From positions 10,922,897 through 10,986,896 of the forward strand of contig NC_081209.1 in NCBI RefSeq assembly GCF_902713425.1: a stretch of DNA of 64,000 nt. Direction: 5' to 3'. The number at the start of each line of letters is the position of its first letter. The stretch's first letter is position 1. Made by a program: the position numbers and the translations under genes. Below the pieces are notes generated by a model, which ran no database searches, was not told the origin of the DNA, and worked only from the letters and a program-made list of their open reading frames with translations. The DNA comes from Acipenser ruthenus (Eukaryota > Chordata > Actinopteri > Acipenseriformes > Acipenseridae). Below, piece after piece: positions 1 through 11,170 of this stretch.

Positions 1-512
1 AGCACTCTTGAACACTCTGTACGGAACTCCATTAGGCCCTGGAGATGATGATGAAGCCCTTGCTTTTTTCACAGCTTGCTCTATTTCTTTCCACTTAGGT
101 GCACAGTCCTCCATTTGGTATTCTGGTGGATTGATAGGTGGGATGTCTGATGGAATTGACATAGGCTCCTGCCTTTTTGAATCTGTATGTGTTTCCTCCA
201 AATATCTCTCCAGCTCGACCTTAGATGCTTTTAGTGTGCCATTCTTCTCACTGGTGAATAACTTCTTTACAAATTTGAATGGGTCTTTATAAAAGTTAGC
301 TCTCGCACGCTCCTTCTTTTTGTAGCGTTTCCGTAGGCGCTCAGCTCTGCTTATCTTTTATGACCCTTTGTAAGAGATTGAGTCCCTCCTTCTGACTTTG
401 TTCTGCTCTTCTCCATTGGTTCCTCAGCTGTCTCCTTTCTCTAACCAAGCGTTCAATCTCCTGCTGCCGTCTAGACTTTCCAGGAATAGTTTGTACTTTT
501 TCCTTCCTTTTT
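1..512 (-). mobile_element. 5' part of an R2/HERO-like LINE (left mirror copy)
   Basis: This stretch is the reverse complement of the first ~500 bases of the LINE at 27425-30447. Read on the minus strand it encodes the basic N-terminal segment and the start of the reverse transcriptase, including residues SPGPNGVPYRVFK near position 1. The element runs off the left edge of the window. It ends on the right at the remnant of a Tc1-like transposon, so the nested insertion seen near 27.4 kb is reproduced here in mirror image. Confidence 0.8.
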
Positions 513-654
513 TTATTTGGAATTTGGGAGAAATGTTGTCAGTAGTTTATAGAATAAAACAAAAATGTTCATTTTACCCAAACACATACCTATAAATAGT
601 AAAACCAGAGAAACTGATAATTTTGCAGTGGTCTCTTAATTTTTTCCAGAGCTG
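512..654 (-). mobile_element. Terminal piece of Tc1-like element B
   Basis: The end CAGCTCTGG (reverse complement at 646-654) abuts a TA dinucleotide at 655-656, as expected for Tc1/mariner insertion. It is the mirror copy of 27278-27425. The element is interrupted by the LINE that fills positions 1-512. Only the terminal ~140 bp is present; no transposase is encoded. Confidence 0.65.
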
Positions 655-656
655 TA

Positions 657-1190
657 TGTATTTTTTATAGTTTGCACGTTATTAGTAGACAGGAAAGGCA
701 ATTGCACACAATACCATTGGTGCATACTGTATACATATAGACGCAGCTATGAGAACGTAAAAAATGAACGGGGGTGTAATCAAGTTTTTTTTTTTTTTTT
801 TTTTTAGAAAATTACGAGAATTACCGATTAAATCAAAATCACTCAATGTAGAAAAGGCATTGGATATTTTAAACATGTTTTCATTTTATTGTTTTTACTT
901 TTGCTCGGACAGGCTACTTGTAAGTTCAGTGATACCGTAAATATCGACCTTAGAATCATAAAACAGTGCATTTAAATGGCAGTATACTGCATGCATTATT
1001 TCCTTATCAAAAGACATACCTTCAGAAATACACAAAGAATGTCTGAGAACGGGCAATGAACGTCTCTGCCATTTTATTTGCTTATTTCAAAATATTTGTG
1101 TTAACAATTGTAGAAATACTGAAACCGACAATGTATTAAATACCATTCTGAATATGAATATAGCTGAATTCTGAATTGTACCGATCTCGA
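657..1190. repeat. Arm of unclassified element X
   Basis: This AT-rich stretch is related to both inverted arms of the element at 16214-18150. Shared landmarks are the 'gaatatgaatatagct' block near 1150, the 'ttgtgttaacaattgtagaaat' region near 1097-1118 and the 'aaaacatgttttcatt' region near 872. Only one arm is present, ending at the broken ZP-a exon 2. I see no gene in it. Confidence 0.5.
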
Positions 1191-1719
1191 TTAACGCACC
1201 ACACAGGGCGAGGCAATCCACACACAGGCGGAGGGCGGCGCGAACCCGGGTTATTACCGGCGCTGCTGCTGGATGGAGGACAGGGTCCCAGCAGGAGGCC
1301 ACTCGGGTCCAGAGGCAACGCCGATCGAGAGTAATCCAACAACACCCTCACAGCCACCGAGTCCACGCCGCAGGCTGTACTCACAGCTACAGGAGAAACG
1401 GGTTTGGAATAAAGCGGAACATACAACTATTTTGTTAAAGGGTTCATGTAATAAAAGGTTTAATTTTGTACCTGAATACTCTTTAAAATAACCAAATACG
1501 CACTACTAAGTGTTCCACAAAAGGACATAATGTCTGGATAGCAGTAAAACGAGTAGGTTAACACACCAACATTATGTACCGGTACAGTCAGTGCTACCAA
1601 AACATAAGGCACAAAACACACTAACCCCGCCAGTAGCCCACATTACCTTCCTGTGGTGCAGCAAACGGTACACAGCACAGCGCAAACACGACATATTTCC
1701 ACAACAACACTGCCATCAT
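1136..1719 (-). pseudogene. zp3-like: ZP-a: orphan exons 1-2 of a ZP3-like gene
   Basis: Exon 1 is 1647-1719 (start codon at 1719, 73 nt): tandem ATG ATG, then signal peptide MMAVLLWKYVVFALCCVPFA, then donor GTAATG. Exon 2 begins at 1386 after TTCTCCTGTAG and matches other copies down to 1250 (residues AVSTACGVDSV... to ...SSAGNN). There the homology stops, before the MVVFQYGLLDC part of ZP-N. A GC-rich ~60 bp piece and element X follow. The reading frame stays open across the break and stops at 1136-1138. Exon 1 spliced to this exon would therefore give a 107-residue secreted chimera with 37 non-ZP residues at the end. No exons 3-10 follow. It is most likely a gene fragment. ZP-e at 26.2 kb is its mirror copy with the same predicted protein. 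Confidence 0.85.
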
Positions 1720-2200
1720 CTTTCAAACCAACAGTTACCTACCAAACAATACCGTCCAGGTGCTTTTCTAGTGACATTAATTAGAGTGATTTGGCAATTT
1801 ACACTGAGTGGACCACTGACACAGGTGTGAGGAGTTGTGCCATTGCGTGGGTGCCTGCCTATACCACGCACACTCCAGAAAAAAACACTCAACAGTTAAC
1901 ATTAGTTAAAAAATTGGGCAGACCTTATTGCCTTGTTAACACTCCAGGTTTCGTTGCTGGAGTTCACATTGAACTTATTTATACAGCGCAATTATTTACA
2001 TGTGTGCGCCTGCCTGCATTAACCGAGATCGCAAGGCTACAATATGTTTCTACATTCAATCCACAGCGACAAGGGACTGATGTTAAAACAAACAAACAAA
2101 CAAACAAAAAAACCTAGACCAGCCTACAATTAAGCAATATATTTAATGTAAAGAAAACGTTCATTTCTTACTTTCTCAAGCTGCTTCTGTATGAACATCT
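1720..2200 (-). promoter_or_regulatory. 5' flank/promoter of ZP-a
   Basis: This flank is shared with ZP-e, ZP-f and ZP-g and in part with ZP-c and ZP-i. About 100 bp upstream of the ATG there is CAGGTG (CACCTG on the gene strand) near 1823-1828. Oocyte E-box sites of this CANNTG type, bound by FIGLA, are known upstream of vertebrate ZP genes. Use here is inferred. No other gene is visible. Confidence 0.4.
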
Positions 2201-2204
2201 TACA

Positions 2205-3680
2205 GTCAGAGTCACGATTCGGTCAGTCGCTGACACAAATAACATTTAGTGATTTGAGCATTTATTATCAAAGAACGAAATGCAAGGTTATTTCGGTCTT
2301 TGAGCAAATTATTTTGGTCAAAGTGCAAAATGGAAAATATCAAACAAGCAAAGATAGAAACATAAAAGAAGAGACCGCTTCTTCGGTCTTTGAGTAAAGA
2401 GATATAATCAAATTGGTGAATGTGCTTTGAGAAAATGCACAGTTCATGAACGGATTTTGAGGATTCAAGGCTCCATTTCTTTCAAGTGCAACAACTTCTG
2501 TCAAACAAAGAAGTGCTTCTGTGCGCGAGGGCGTGCAACGCACTTCTAAATGCCACAGCATCACGTCTTGCAAAAACAAATACCAATACAGTGATGTGTA
2601 GGCCTATGTTTCTATATCTAAACTGGGATTTTTTTAATGAGCTCTCATTATGGTTTCTTATATGTATCTAATTTGATTGAACTACTTTAATTTATTATTA
2701 TTATTTGTTTATTTAGCAGACGCCTTTATCCAAGGCGACTTACAGAGACTCGGGTGTGTGAACTATGCATCAGCTGCAGTCACTTACAACTACGTCTCAC
2801 CCGAAAGACGGAGCACAAGAAGATTAATGACTTGCTCAGGGTCACACAATGCGTCAGTGGCTGAAGTGGGATTTGAACCGGGGACTTCCTGGTTACAAGC
2901 CTAGTTCTTTAACCACTGGACCACACAGCCTCCTAATTTGACCTGACTGTTGTTATCTAAACAATTAAAACGGTGTTATAAAACGAGGCTCAGAAGCTCA
3001 GTGCTCTCAATATGGTTTATTTTGAAAATGTTCATTTACCAAAGTTGTCATCATCTAAAATAAAAACATTTAAGAAGGGTTTCTTGTTGTCAAGCAGTCT
3101 CCGTCTTTATTCCACAAGCCACTGTCTGGTGCTGATGGGGTCTGCATACCCCGTTTTCTAAAAAGTGGTAGTTCACCGCTTTCTATAATTTCTGAGAACA
3201 TTAAACGTTCAATTAGCATATTTTTTCTTTCTTTCTTTCTCTTATAAAACAGTGATTAGACGAACATGTTTAGACATTTGATTTTGCAGTTTAAATACTT
3301 TGTATACAATAGTCTTATAATATGAATAATGTTGCTTTTTTTAGTTGTTTCCTCAAAAACGGTAATTTCTAAATAACAATGCGAGAACATTACAAACGCT
3401 ATTTCAAATTCGCTTGAAGTTGAGTGTTTGAGGTCACTATCCTGCTAAATTGGTTGTGCTAACTTCCTGCATAAATAATAAATACTTAAATAATAAATCT
3501 ATGACGTGTCTCTCATAAATGAAATTTACGGATTTCCTGTTCATTCAATATTCGCAATTTGAGCAACATAATTTACTCAAAGACCAAATTAACATTTCAT
3601 TTCGTTCTTTGCTAATTTGTAAATGCTCAAATCCCGATTTTTTTTTCCTCTCGGCGATTGACCGAATCCTCACCGAGTGT
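2205..3680. mobile_element. Unclassified DNA transposon with long terminal inverted repeats (element L)
   Basis: The two ends are imperfect inverted repeats of roughly 140-160 bp. Left (2215-2345) has landmarks gattcggtcagtcgct, gatttgagcattta, aaagaacgaaatg and ggtctttgagcaaatt in order. The right end (3540-3680), read on the minus strand, has gattcggtcaatcgcc, gatttgagcattta, aaagaacgaaatg and ggtctttgagtaaatt in the same order. The interior has no credible transposase and carries a SINE. Other copies are at 24255-25735 and 49313-50788, with a truncated copy at 37490-38499. The superfamily is not recognised; a non-autonomous DNA transposon is the simplest reading. Confidence 0.6.
2694..2933 (-). 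mobile_element. tRNA-derived SINE (type A)
   Basis: Read on the minus strand it begins GGAGGCTGTGTGGTCCAGTGG (A-box-like), has the B-box-like GGTTCAAATCC, and ends in a GTAAGTCGCCTTGGATAAAGGCG tail plus ATT repeats. It is flanked by a ~6 bp duplication TAATTT (2688-2693 and 2934-2939). The equivalent site near 37,935 in the ZP-f flank is empty. It is a retroposed element, not a tRNA gene. Confidence 0.8.
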
Positions 3681-4659
<979 letters not shown>

Positions 4660-5709
4660 TAAATCCAGGATTTCTCAAATTCTATTGACTTCCCACGTAG
4701 GTGGAAAACAAACAAACAAAAACCTGGGGGAGTTAATGCAATAAACAGGGAACGTGGAGCTTGATCACTGAGGAGTGTTTGTTAGGCTCAACAGCACAGC
4801 TCCAGGTTCAATTGAATTGCACCAACAGACTCAAAGATATGTTCTCCACCACCTTTGCTTGGCAACATGTCTGTAGTCTTGCAACTCACCCAACAGGAGT
4901 TTGTGCTTTGAACAATGATTGAGGTTTTCACACTGAACGCTTGGTCCTAGAACATGTGTTTCACCAATTTCTTTTCTTCCACTTTGACGTTTGTTTTGGT
5001 CCCCAAAGAGACTCTATTTATGAACAATTTACAGCAATATTGGATAGTTTAAATTTGCTTGTCAATTTTACAGTCCTAGTTAAATCCCCTGCAGCTAATT
5101 GACAGTGCAGCCCAGAAGCCTATTTAAAATAAATTTTTAAAAAAACACACATGCATCCATTCAGTTACAAGATTAGTGAGCAAGAGGTATAGAGATGACC
5201 AGAAGGATACATTGCATACAAGGGGTTGAAATGGAAGGAATTTATAATGGTCTTTCAAACTAGCAAGAAATGGAGTTGGAAATTGCACCATGCAGCAGTT
5301 AACAGGTCCAGCAACATTTCTCCCCACACAGAACTACAAAACCAAATTGAAAGCTCTCCCAGCTAATGTTAAGAGGTACACAAGTACCCAGGTTAAATAT
5401 CAGACACCATTAGATAGTGCCCCCCACAAAAAAAAAAAAAAAGCCACTATTTCTCCAGTGCCCCTGGTGGCTATCTGCCCAGTACAGATTAATGCCCAAT
5501 CAAACTTAGCCCAGCTTTACTGGTTTTGTAGAAGTAACTTTCACTTAATGCTAAATGTAAATTTACTAAACTAAAATGACAGAAGCCCTGTACCAATCCT
5601 GTTACGCAAGGGGAGCAATTATCCGGCAGAAAGATGTTGGATGCATGAAAACAAAAACGTTACTCGGTGGCAGAAATCACAGGACAGGAGAGGGTCTTTA
5701 TGTAGCCAT
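4660..5709. other. 3' flank of ZP-b, no gene
   Basis: This ~1 kb flank is shared with ZP-d (22.23-23.28 kb), ZP-f (31.4-32.5 kb) and ZP-g (44.0-45.05 kb). It has A-runs and moderately AT-rich sequence. No coding pattern is conserved between copies apart from plain nucleotide similarity. I see no gene. Confidence 0.6.
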
Positions 5710-5732
5710 TTTATTTTGCAACATACAAGAAA

Positions 5733-8700
5733 TCAGAATTGCCTTGCTGGCGAGCTGCTGGAAACCGTGCAAACTGCTGTGTGCATTTCATCAACGGGGA
5801 CAGGAACGAGGAGGTCACTGCCGGACTTGGAGCAGAGTCTGGGATGACGCCACATGCACATGTAGTAGCCCAGAGACAGGGCTCCCAGGACAGCCATCAG
5901 GAGCAGGGGAGTAGCTAGAACAGGCAGCCAGGCCAGAGCCTGCTGGGGCTCTGGGGGAGGAAGGGGTTAGGAACAGGAAGGGATCCCAGTGCAGCTACAC
6001 TCTACAGTGCCCAGGAGCAGTTTCATGAGGGTCTGTTACTTTAGGACCTGCAGGGAAGCACACATGGGGCATGGGAGGGTAAGAGTGCCTTGTTCCACTA
6101 TTAGAAAACATTAAGTTTAGTCAGTCTCCTAGGGTGAAGTTACGGTTATATGCCGTGGACTGGAATGGGTTTTGGCAGATATTGTACAATGCAGGTTAAG
6201 GCAACATGACTGCAAGGGAACCTGTTGTGTAAAGATGAAAGTTAATGCCATGCAAACCAAGTGCACACAATTGGAGACTGCAGGCTGAGCTCACCCTCCA
6301 GTGACAGAGCAGGGCTCCTCTGGTAGAATTCCTGGCTTCCAGCAGACAGCTCTTCAGGAAGGATCCTCAGGGGTCCCAGCACTGCAGTGTGCCTCAGTCC
6401 CTCTTCAGCTGCTCAAGAGAAAGGGAGCCTGGTTAGAAAACAGGACCTGTTGCTTTACAGCATGCAGGACCAGTCACTACACCAGGGGGCAGGCCAAAAG
6501 GGTGCTGGATGAAAACTACCCAAGAGAAGCAAAACTGATGGCAACAGGCCATTGAGCAGAGTACCAACAAGACAGCAAGCAGCCTCTGGTTGGGAGGGGG
6601 AATGGTTCTTTAGCAATACAGGCTCTGGTAGACCTATTTGAGCATGCTTTGTTGGCTGCCATCCATTTTAAAAGTCACTCACCATAGAAGTTAAAATTTA
6701 AAACCGTACCAAAAAAAATATAAAACCCCACACACCACCTGTGTAAACTATATAGAAAGTAGAATTCGTACCTGTGTCCCTCCTCTTCCTCAGATTGCAG
6801 TTGGAGGTACAGCAGCGGCACACAGAGCTCCGACCAGGGTTATCCAGGAGCTCCCAGCTGCAACACAAGAGCAGGACACTGAACCCAAAGACACAGCAAC
6901 ACACTTCTACACAGAGCAGTATAATGAAGTTGGTTTTCCCCCCTCCCACCCAGTTATTGGCATTTCAATGACGTTCTCCATACAACTGTAAGGAGGCACA
7001 GAACTGATTGTGCAGAGTAAGAAACTCATCCTGGTTCCCTGTGGTGTTGGTTAACTGAACCTCACAGCCCCTGCACTCCCCTTGTACAGACAGCAGCCTC
7101 AGCAGGGTCCAGTCCTTACCTCCTGGTTCTCTGGTTGAATGAACAGGCTTTCTTGGTGGGGTCATTGAGCTGGGCAGGGTCCCAAGCCAGCAAGCGGCAA
7201 TGGATATACACCTAGGAAGTAATTTAAACAAAAAGGAACATTAATAAAAGCAGCATTTGCTCTAGAACCTCTAAACTGAAGTTACAAAAACAGCATCAGA
7301 TACTCACATCTGCATTCAGTTGTATAAACATGAAGGCCTGGACAACCAGACGGATCTCGGAGGTCTGGACTCGGGGCAGAAACCTGGAGTTACCAGCCTG
7401 TCCATCTACAAAGCATCTGCAAGGAGAAACACGAGCACTGAGCAGGGGGAGGCACTCACCAGGACCGGAGTCAATCCAAACAGCCACAAGACAAAACCTA
7501 GTACCATAAACTGGGTTTAAAAATAACTCTACCCAAGCTGCAATCTGTGCATTCCCAGCAATGGCAGTTATTCATTCAACTGAGCTTACGCCATGCTCAC
7601 CAAGCTGACCATTCAACACCCCTTCCTAAACCCAAACAGGACTACCAAGTGCTAAACATTCAGATTTAAATAGTGCCTTTACTATACAGCTTGCAGTGAA
7701 TATCTACCCGTGGTTGGTGATGAGCGGGTAGGTCTGGCTTGAAGGGCTCAGCTCTGGAGTGCTGGCAGCGACACACTCTTCCATGTAGACCATCAGCGGC
7801 ATGTGGAATTGCTGCTTCACTGCAGCCGCGATGTTGATGGGGGAGCCCAGGAAGAACAGACTGGAGGTGCGTGGGGCTGAGAAGTCATCTGAGACACAAA
7901 GGAGAGGAGCATGAGAACAGCAACCCACCCAACATCTCACTAGCCAGGACAGAGCAGCATTGACCAGCACCAGAGGAATTAAAACATTTTCTACTTGACT
8001 AGAGGAAGTAACCCAATGAGCACCACAGGCTGCTCCCTGCCAAGTTCGTGACGCACTAGACACCTTCCTAAACCAATAGACCAAATGTACATTGCAGGAT
8101 AGCAAACTCACCATTCATAATCCCCATGGTAAACTCCAGCTTCCCAAACCCAGAGGCATCCCCAAGTGCAGGGTTATACACTGGAGGAGTCCAGCCAGCA
8201 GGTCTGGAGAAGACACCGGTAGAAAGCTTTAGTTGGAGCAGCAACACAAAGACCGTTTGCATTCAGCAGAAGACACTGAATTTTGTAAACCATTTATTGG
8301 CAATACTTAATGCAAATGTATTCTTGCCTTCACAACAAGGAAGCTGGTCCAGAATTCCTAATGCAGGAAATCATTTGATTTTGCAGAGATTACTTTCAGT
8401 GCCATAAAATGGGTCTTTAATAACTGCTCCCCATTAAAGGCAATAACACCACAATTATATAAAAATTAGCAAAGTTCATAGATTTTGTAAATGTAGTTCT
8501 AAAAAAAAAAAAAAAAATCCACAAATTAGATACTGTTAAGTCAAGTGTCAGACATTATGCAATACTCAATAATTGAATACATGAACAGCCCAGAGGCTTA
8601 ACACATCTTCACAGGAGTTACAGCATGTTTACGCCAAGTCCAGCACTCACTTGGTATAGGTGCACACAACAGCCTGATTGAATGGAGTCTGGTAGAAGTC

Positions 8701-8757
8701 TCTCTGGGTGGGCTTGTAGGTCAGCACATTCATGTAACTGGTAACATTGGCAGTAAC
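5733..8757 (-). pseudogene. zp3-like: ZP-b: ZP3-like gene lacking exons 1-2
   Basis: Eight open exons with good splice sites: exon 3 8651-8757, 4 8112-8203, 5 7708-7888, 6 7308-7416, 7 7120-7211, 8 6772-6857, 9 6295-6408, 10 5733-5950 (stop TGA 5735-5733). AATAAA lies at 5715-5710, about 20 nt past the stop. Products include VTANVTSYMNVLTYKPTQRD (ZP-N end, N-glycosylation sequon NVT), KLEFTMGIMN (internal hydrophobic patch), EECVAASTPELSPSSQ, the ZP3-type KKACSF and CRCCTSNC clusters, furin site RKRR, patch TAVLGPLRIL, and a membrane helix in exon 10. Upstream of exon 3 the homology with other copies stops at about 8970 in transposon-like DNA. Signal peptide, first ZP-N half and promoter are therefore missing. 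It is probably dead, although every remaining exon is open. Confidence 0.85.
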
Positions 8758-8969
8758 CTGGGCAAGACATGGATAAAAGTCACTGTTAAACAGATTTAAA
8801 ACACTTGATCTGCAGGTCAAGGGTAAGACACACCTCCAGTCAGCCTTTACAAGACTGGGGTTACAGCATACACCGCATGTCAGCCTAACGCCAAAACAAT
8901 GCATTTTTAGTTTGTTTAAAGAAAAGAGTGCAAACACACGTAATTACCCTTATACTGCTGCCAATACAA

Positions 8970-9264
8970 CTAGGGTTGCCACCTTTGAGATACAAAAATA
9001 CCGGACACCCCATCCCCTCCTATTGTCTACTTCTTCATTTGTCTGCCATTGTGACTAACATTACAGTATGCTACTTAATAGTTTCGCGCTTCTTCATTCA
9101 AAGGGCTATCAAACTTAACAGCAGCGCGCATGCTCATACCAGATAACACACAGCGGGGAGCACACAAGAATAACATAACGGTACAGCTTGAAGGAGCCGC
9201 CCTAATTTGGAGATTTTTTTTTTATGTTAGTTAGCATGTCTGACAGGAGAGACTGAAGGCGTAT
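8970..9264. other. Possible DNA-transposon end at the ZP-b truncation point
   Basis: The intron 2 homology of ZP-b ends at 'gctgccaatacaac' (about 8956-8969). The next bases, 'tagggttgccacctttgaga', resemble the ends of hAT-type elements in fish, but I see no matching opposite end or transposase. The rest up to the SINE is unremarkable. Confidence 0.3.
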
Positions 9265-9497
9265 GTGGGTAGCAGTGTGGAGTAGTGGTTAGGGCCTTGG
9301 ACTCTTAACCGGAGGATCGTGGGTTCAATCCCAAGTGGGGGACACTGGTGCTGTACCCTTGAGCAAGGTACTTTACCTAGATTGCTCCAGTAAAAACCAA
9401 GCTGTATAAATGGGTAATTGTATGCAAGAGTAATGCGATATCTTATAAAAATTGTAAGTCGCCTTATTAAGGGCGTCTGCTAAGAAATGTAATAATA
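9265..9497 (+). mobile_element. tRNA-derived SINE (type B)
   Basis: It has an A-box-like head 'gtgggtagcagtgtggagta', a B-box-like GGGTTCAATCC, a central block 'ttgagcaaggtactttacct', the tail 'gtaagtcgcc...gggcgtctgct' and an AAT-rich 3' end. The same family occurs at 12774-12980, 30937-31178 and 63069-63275. Confidence 0.85.
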
Positions 9498-9589
9498 ATA
9501 CAACGTTTTGGTGGCTTACGTTGTTACCTCAATTACTTCTGGTGCATTTACACACCGCTGTGTTATAGTATTTATTATAGTAACCATAT

Positions 9590-10380
9590 TAATACACAAA
9601 GCATACCCAGAACTGTCCAACGAAGTGAGGGACAAAATAGGGAGGGATAATGCCGGGAGAACTACAGCGGCACGTCCTATTAGTGGAGCTGAAGACATCA
9701 GGGAAGGCTGTACAGGCAGCCCGCCGCCTAGAACAGATCCTTATGCTGTTCACAGACAGGCCGCGGTAGCCCAGGCTGGGCCTCCAGGAGATCAAAGTTA
9801 GCCTGGGGGGCATCAAGCACCAGCACCCAGTTTGGCTCTCGGACATCAAGGAGAAGTGCATTTTGGGGGCTGATGTCCTAATGGCCACGTGAGCTACACT
9901 AGACCTGGGACAGCAACAGCTGTGGGTACAAAGGGGGGGGGGGGGGGGGTCAAACCACTACCACTGCAACCCGGTACCACTGCATACTGGGATGGCTCCT
10001 AGGGGAGTAGGAGGCCTGTTTTGCCCTGAAGGCCAAGGGCTGCACGCAGACTGCGTTGGTCCAGCACCACAACCATGGGAGCGTGCTCGGCAGCTTCCGC
10101 TGGCCAAGAGGGATCGAGACATCTGACAGCCCATGGGCGGCCTCTGGCAGTTTACAGTGATACCATTCAGGCTGTGCAACGCACCTGCCACTTTTGAGTG
10201 CCTCATGGATAGCGTCCTCAGTGGCATCCCTGCTCAGCCTGTATTGTCTGCTTAGATTACTTGCTCATCCACGCAGCGCGCTATGAGGAGGCCAGTGCCA
10301 ACCTGAAGGAGGTACGGGACTGGATTGGAGCCACTGGCCTAAAGGTGCACCTGGGGGAAGTACCAACTGATGCTAGTGTG
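9590..10380 (+). mobile_element. Ty3/Gypsy-like retroelement fossil fragment
   Basis: Conceptual pieces resemble the protease-to-reverse-transcriptase part of a Ty3/Gypsy-type pol, with a recognisable 'FRLCNAPATFECLMD' segment near 10170-10210. It is a broken fragment with several breaks; no long terminal repeats are visible at either end. A poly-G run lies at about 9937-9949. It is old by appearance. Confidence 0.65.
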
Positions 10381-11107
10381 TAATTCTGCCAGAAAATAAA
10401 CTTGTCTACTTGACCAAGGTGTTTCTTTAAAATGTTCATTGTTACTTTTATGGGATGATTTTTGTTGGACAAGAATGTCGCACTACACCACAGCTTTATT
10501 TTCCTTTCTGCATCCAGTCCTCCCAATTCTACTCCACCCACAACTTCCAGTTCAAGGGATTCAGCCATGAAGGAGCATCCCACACTTGGTAGGAATCACT
10601 CTGGAATGATCAATAAAACTAAAGATAGTGATGTTAAGAGTGCCATCTACAAATATCCTCAAACCAAACTTGCATTTCCACAGTCCAAAGTGTTACCATT
10701 GCTTCTTTGAAGCAATGCTAACATAGTATTTGACCTGCAGTTCTGCCAATCTTGATTCTTACCACGTTTTCAAATCAAAGTCTTTTGGGACAAAAATAAA
10801 ATTTAGTTGGGTGACCTTAAGATTCTGGCAAACCTTAAAAAAAAGCCACCACAATAAAAAGCAGTAGCTTAAAACTGTTCAATGAACAGTCAAACTAAGC
10901 TTTCACCATCAAAACATCCTCAATTTGGGACACAAATGCCACTACTTGTATTTGTAAGGGTTGCTACATACACCAATCAGATTACTTAAATGGGTGAGCA
11001 TTTATTCTCAGCAGTAATAGCATGGATTCCCTTAAAATGTCTACACATCCAGTTCTAAGTTACTCAATGGTACAAAATTAGACAGACCAGAGGCTCTATG
11101 AAGACAT
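10381..11107. other. 3' flank of ZP-c, no gene
   Basis: The part near 10,440-10,640 is distantly similar to the flank around 31,260-31,440 (shared 'aaggagcatcc'), so it is a diverged ZP 3' flank. AATAAA on the minus strand for ZP-c lies at 11113-11108. I see no other gene. Confidence 0.5.
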
Positions 11108-11170
11108 TTTATTTTGCAACATACAAATCAATTTCTGTGCTGGCAAGCTAGAAACCATGCCAACTGCATT

